A stretch of 64,000 nucleotides of DNA from Viscum album. Lineage: Eukaryota > Streptophyta > Magnoliopsida > Santalales > Viscaceae. The DNA lies in NCBI GenBank assembly GCA_963277665.1, contig OY728143.1, positions 535,714,394 to 535,778,393 on the forward strand, in the 5' to 3' direction. Below are positions 59,141 to 64,000 of this stretch, in pieces. A program made the position numbers and the translations under genes. Position 1 is the stretch's first letter. Each line of letters starts with the position of its first letter. The notes below the pieces were generated by a model. It was given only the letters and a program-made list of their open reading frames with translations, ran no database searches and had not been told where the DNA came from.

Positions 59141-62100
59141 ATAAATATGTTATATTCCCGCATGTTACAAATTTATCCCTCGCTGATACTCAACAGCCTC
59201 TAGTGTATAGGGAGGTGTGCCTAAGGCCATGTGGAAAACCATCTCAGAGCACCAACTTGTGGAACCTGAGTCAGAACTTCATAATACTATTTTCTATATC
59301 CATTTTTAATTTTACTCAAATAGTTTTGTAAAGTTAGTTAAACACATGGAAAAGAGTCATTAATAAAACCTCTAATTATACTGACTCATAAATCACTAAA
59401 GGAAATAAGAGCCTTAGTTAAAAACCTCATTTTTTCCATTTCACTCTCTTTCTTATAAAAATGTTTGATAAACTTTTAAAATTTATTTTGATTCTATATC
59501 TCTAGTATATTTTGGTGACAATAAAAAATCACTTGATACAATATGGTTAGTACATGAATAAAAAACATGTATTCACTTAATGTGATTCTTATCCACTTGG
59601 ATTTTCTTCATCTAATATTTGTATCCTCGTACCACATGAGATATGTATTATTTAATTTATGATCCCTAATGGTTGTTTGATTCCACTAGTTATTTCAAAT
59701 AATGATTTGATTGTACTTTACCTCTAGATTCATCACTTTTAAGCTCAATGTTTAGGCCCTAATACTAATTAATAACTACAATAACTCTTGCACAACTCAT
59801 TGTATCTTCCTCCTTTCTGCTCAAAGACATAATATTTTATATCATAAACACCTAATAGATCATATCACCACCTTATAATTGTATCACTCCATAAAATAGT
59901 TAATAACATTAAAATACATAGGTTTAGGTTTTCTTCCTCGACATCCTCAAGTTATGTAATGTGGTTGGTCTTGTTTAGGCCGCCTTTAAATCTAAATTTC
60001 ATAAAATACTTACTAGTGGTGATTCTAACTATTCCACTTCTACATAAATCACATTTTTTTTCATTATAGTTCTTCAACTTGTTTTTTTGAGGTCCCTCAT
60101 CAATTATGATATGATTCTCATTTGCTCAATTTTTCACAATTGTTTTATTTCTCTTGAATCCTCCAACATGATTCCTCTTCCATATTAGGGTTCTTACACA
60201 AGTTTTCACTTATTTATTTCCTGTATGATTTAGGAAACCATTAAAGGAATTATTTTTTCTTATACTCTTTAGTGATCATTATCATTACCTCTAAATTATT
60301 TTTCTGTGATGAATATTCCATGGAATTATGATTCACCTTTCTCATTGATGGATCAGCTCCCTTATTTCCCATCCAAATTTCTTTTCATACTTTTAGATAG
60401 GGTTATTGTTATTATACCACCATTAGTGTTGGGATCCACCTTTATTGTGTTCCATTATTTTTCTCCAATGAGGTGAACCTATTTTCTAACATAACAAGTT
60501 TTTTTGTGACTATTTTATTTCAATATTACAGAGGTTTAAAACATTTTTTATGACTCATTTATCTCATATATTATAGTAATTTCATGCCAAATGTGAGGCT
60601 TCTCACATAATAGAATCACTAGTCGGAAATTCCCAATTTTTATTTTTTGCATAATAATTGACTAGTTTGATATGTACATTGAAAAAAAAGTCAGGAATAA
60701 TGAAATTGAGTCAAAAATTAATTGTCATGAGAAGGCCAAATCCAAAATGAAGGATCATCACATAATAAATTTATAATTAATTTAAGAAAATAATGAATTT
60801 TCTTTCAATGAATTATTTCTTCTTTTATGAATCTAAAAATGTCTCTTTGTTTTACCATCATTTTATCATAATAATCTTGTATATAATCCCTCTAATAGTG
60901 ATCCACATGTGTACCGCAAACCTTTGAGCATCGCCATAGGAATCTCTAGGTGCTAGCATGGTTTATCCTATTTCATGTTTCATTTTCCCTTGAGATCCAT
61001 AAGAATCACTTACAAGAAGAATTATCAATCTTATCCCTTGGATAGAGAGGGTTGGTGGAGTAATATTTATCTCTCCTCTTGAGAAAATTATTAAAGAGGT
61101 ACTCTCTAAGGATTGAGAGAAATCCCTAGAGTCATGATGATCAACCAACATAATGGATGGTGTTTTGTTTGGAAATAATATAATTGGATTTAAATAGTGA
61201 TAGGGTTAAAATTTAAAAATTCACATTTCCCTTATTAATTCCTTAATCCCCACAAAACCCCATATCTATAATAATATTATTATTATTATTTCTTAAGATT
61301 CACAAAACCATCCAATTAATTAAATATTATTTATTGAATAAATTGTTCAAAATTTATTCAAATATTATTTAATATATGTTATTTCTCATCAGACCATTTA
61401 ACTCAGCCTTTCATTCATCCACAATATTTATCATGTCTTTTATAATGAATCTTTATTAAATTAATATATGTGACTATATTATTTACTAATAAATAAATAT
61501 AATATTCACTAAAAATCAAATATATATTTGTTAAATATTCTACTCACAAGACATTCTCTCAAATAACTAGTGAAATGATATTTGAGATCCTGAAAACATG
61601 GATAACTATTAATGTACATAGAGGTAAACTTTATTTATCATGTTAAATAATAAATAATATTTACTACTTAGCTGAGGTTCTATATACACTTTGTGTGTGA
61701 CCCTCTATGCCTCTTTCTCCATCGTATTAGGTGAAGTCACCCAAAGTCCATGGTTAACATCTGTAAACATACCAAGGAACCCATAAATAAATAATTAAAT
61801 TTCATAGTGATATAAAATCTCATATGAATTATTACTATGTAATATATTCCCTTTATCATGATATCTATTATAAGGCATGTTTCATGTCGGTTTCATCAAA
61901 CTATGTGCTTGATTTCTCTTTCATTGAGTTTCTTGAAATAAAATTTCCCATAGAACACCATACACATGGATTTATTTAGGGTATTTTATTTCCATTAAAG
62001 GTCTATAGATATTAAATTCGGTTAAATAACATAATGGAAAACAATTTCACACATTTTTCATTAATTTGACATTGCTCATGACCCACCCAACTTATCTGAA

Positions 62101-62270
62101 CACACAAAAAAGGTATATCATCACAGTTTTCATCAATACAATGCGTGTGACTAATAATATAAATTATTAAAAATATTAAATTCAAAGTATCAATACACAC
62201 ATTTTTGGATATGAACATCTAATGATACACTTAAATGTGAATTTCTTACTAGTGGTTTGTGTTCTTATAA
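59141..62270 (-). repeat. Probable 3' LTR of a Ty1/copia element
   Basis: Right end at about 62,270, next to purine-rich AGTGGAGGAGAT (minus), which follows copia pol. TATA-like TATTTAAATCC near 61,188-61,198. The left end is not resolved; an LTR of 3 kb would be unusually long for copia, so other sequence may be mixed in. The duplication ends inside it at 61,225. An AT-rich stretch without genes. Confidence 0.45.
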
Positions 62271-63070
62271 TCTCCTCCACTAGAAATTTCCAGGGATGTG
62301 TACCATGCGAAAGCGCCTCAAAGTTGAGATATTTTCAAACATTGATATAATTTATCAATTATCTTTTGTAAAATGATATCATCCAACTAGAGAAAATGTA
62401 TTTAAGAATATTATAGTGGCACTTCTAGGTTCTCATCTTAGAGGGGGACTATTATGACCTTTTAGTGTGGTATTTACTCTTAGGAAATTATCATATACTC
62501 TTCCAGAAAGAAGAAATATTATAATTCGTTAGGTTTTCAATTAATATTAAAGACAATTAATATATGTAATCATAAGGTACATATACTTTGTTTCTAGAGA
62601 AAAAAACTCCAACATAAATCAATTTATACTAGATCTAACTGTTGACAACATTTTTCCTACCATCTCTCACTTGATATTCATGTTTCTATTAAGATAAGGC
62701 TATTGTTAATGGGACCAACATTTTTTCTTTTTTAGAAACCCTACTTACTGGAACTTCACCCATCTGAGAAAAATAATTCAATAGTTGATACTTCTATAGT
62801 ATGTTCTTTATTTTTTGATGTGATCGTGGCTCTTTTCCCATAACCACTGCTAAAGTATTATCACAATATAGTGTTATCATGTATTTAATTCAAGGTAACA
62901 CATAAATATCTTGGACAATATTCCATGTCCAAATGGATTCTTTATATGTGTCATAAGCCTCTATATACTAAGACTCCAAAGTGGAATTAATGACAATTGA
63001 CTGCATTGAACTCTTCCATCTCATAGTTCCTCTTTTGATACTAAATACATATCCTGTCTATGAATTTTGT
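62271..63070 (-). pseudogene. Ty1/copia RNase H remnant
   Basis: The minus strand, read across several frames, shows copia RNase H order: a WKSS motif (about 63,005), a degraded LES.YIEAYD in place of the usual acidic EAEY, a CDNT motif (about 62,870), KEPRSHQK (about 62,835), and then a purine-rich tract before the LTR. Many stops and frameshifts. Confidence 0.65.
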
Positions 63071-63380
63071 TCAATATAATCTATGTAAAAAACCTGCATC
63101 AATATAACCACTTTTTACTTTCACCATGTCTTCTCCACACACCAAGAACATCTCCACAATAATTCTTAGATACTTAAGTATTTCCTTAACAGCAAACCAA
63201 TAGTGTTTACCTGGATCGGCTTGATAACATACTTCAATTATCAATGCATAAGTAATGTCAATATTAGTTTGTAACATGTAATGAAAGATTGATACTATAG
63301 TAAAAGTGATTGTGATACCAATCATTCTCTCCTTCTCCTCTTGTTTCTGATAACAGATTTTCTTGGAAATATGGATACCA
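63071..63380 (-). pseudogene. Ty1/copia RT-RNase H connection
   Basis: The frame from 63,325 includes TNIDITYALIIEVCYQADPG and HYWFAVKEILKYLR, the conserved copia region between RT and RNase H, then the decayed first RNase H acidic motif (YIDAGF). Just upstream, in another frame, HGIHISKKICYQ matches the copia block that precedes it. Confidence 0.85.
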
Positions 63381-64000
63381 TGTGATACTGTAAAAAATAC
63401 TCACTATGATTATTCTATAAAATATATATTTGTCATATAATCAATTTATATACCCTAACATAGTACAAGAAGCCACTTGAATCTATAAACAATTATATTA
63501 ATCCCTATAATATACGTTGATTCACCAAAGTCCTTCATGTATAATCACATTTTCAATCAATCCTTAACAAAATATAAGACGTGTACATAATTTCCAAAAA
63601 GTAATATTTCATAGACATATAATACTATGAGAACAACCCCACTCTCACAAAACTGATTTTAAACACCTAGATCATATTCTTTCTTAATTAAACCAAAATT
63701 TTTTATAGCTTCATCAAATGGAATACTCCAGAATATAGAACCTTTCTGTATCCCATAAATGGATATCTATGACTTACAAAACTTTTTGGAATTACTTAGA
63801 GTCACAAAACCCTTTATTCATGTAACATAGAAATTTTCCTGAAGGTTCCCATTAATGAATTTTTTTTATATCCATATTCAAAATTTCAGAATCATGGTAA
63901 CCTACTGGGTAAATTATAATTATAATGGATTTAAATATAGAAATTGGAGAAATTGTTTCATTGTAGTCAATGTATTGATTTTTTTAACCCTTTATCCACT
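63381..64000 (-). pseudogene. Ty1/copia reverse transcriptase remnant, runs off the window
   Basis: Minus-strand pieces of copia RT: a degraded MDIK stretch at about 63,870 where these elements have MDVKTAFLNG, and ISIYGIQKGS near 63,740 at the IYGLKQ position. Stops and frameshifts are dense. The 5' part lies beyond 64,000. Confidence 0.7.

Larger units (their letters stand above)
42434..61225. repeat. Tandem duplication, copy 2
   Basis: Head-to-tail repeat of 15,535-42,425. The junction at 42,425-42,445 joins the copia-like end (TTCACA) to the middle of LTR-B intron 1 through about a dozen unmatched bases. Copy 2 lacks element E and the 729-bp insert, and has solo LTR-D instead. Confidence 0.88.

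Overview
The window is AT-rich plant nuclear DNA, probably pericentromeric or other heterochromatin. I see no host gene, intact tRNA, rRNA or CRISPR array. Nearly all of it is nested Ty3/gypsy LTR retrotransposons of chromovirus type. They have very long LTRs (2.6-5.0 kb), TGTAAC starts, a TTGGTATCAG primer site one base after the LTR, RT-RH-INT order and a chromodomain-like pol C-terminus, which fits the Tekay/Del group. A Ty1/copia remnant closes the right edge. The species cannot be named from this sequence.

Layout: 1-8,780 (+) is element A, read as the 3' part of pol, one whole LTR (2,805-6,537), then gag, protease and the start of RT. The last 29 bases repeat the window start, so the piece looks like a circular permutation of a one-LTR element. 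8,781-18,210 (-) is element B: a truncated 3' LTR, a 2.3-kb interior with only a shortened gag, and a complete 4.1-kb 5' LTR. 18,211-20,639 is a further LTR remnant, here called F. 20,640 to about 40,340 is element C: a 5-kb LTR, a 1.27-kb non-coding interior and part of the second LTR. Inside C's first LTR sit the complete element E (23,355-33,683, minus strand, TSD tatac) and a 729-bp GC-richer insert (35,665-36,393). About 40,340-42,425 is probably copia LTR.

The block from about 15,535 to 42,425 is then repeated head to tail at about 42,434-61,225. The second copy lacks E and the 729-bp insert but carries its own solo LTR, D (54,830-57,761, TSD ataac). From about 61,225 to 64,000 the copia LTR continues into decayed copia RNase H and RT on the minus strand.

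The most unusual signal is a leader-intron architecture shared by diverged LTR families. Downstream of the TATA box, A, B and C have a first intron carrying two or three copies of a palindromic ACGT-core motif; F shows one motif copy and the exon. Then comes a putative microexon of exactly 36 nt (nine copies of it in A, B, C and F), then a roughly 1-1.8 kb second intron that houses arrays of small hairpins, then a short last exon leading to the primer site. Solo LTR D has the exon 1-exon 2 junction already fused with intron 1 precisely missing, as if copied from spliced RNA. All protein domains are broken, mostly by in-frame stops, and catalytic residues are mutated in A and E, so no element here encodes a complete machinery.
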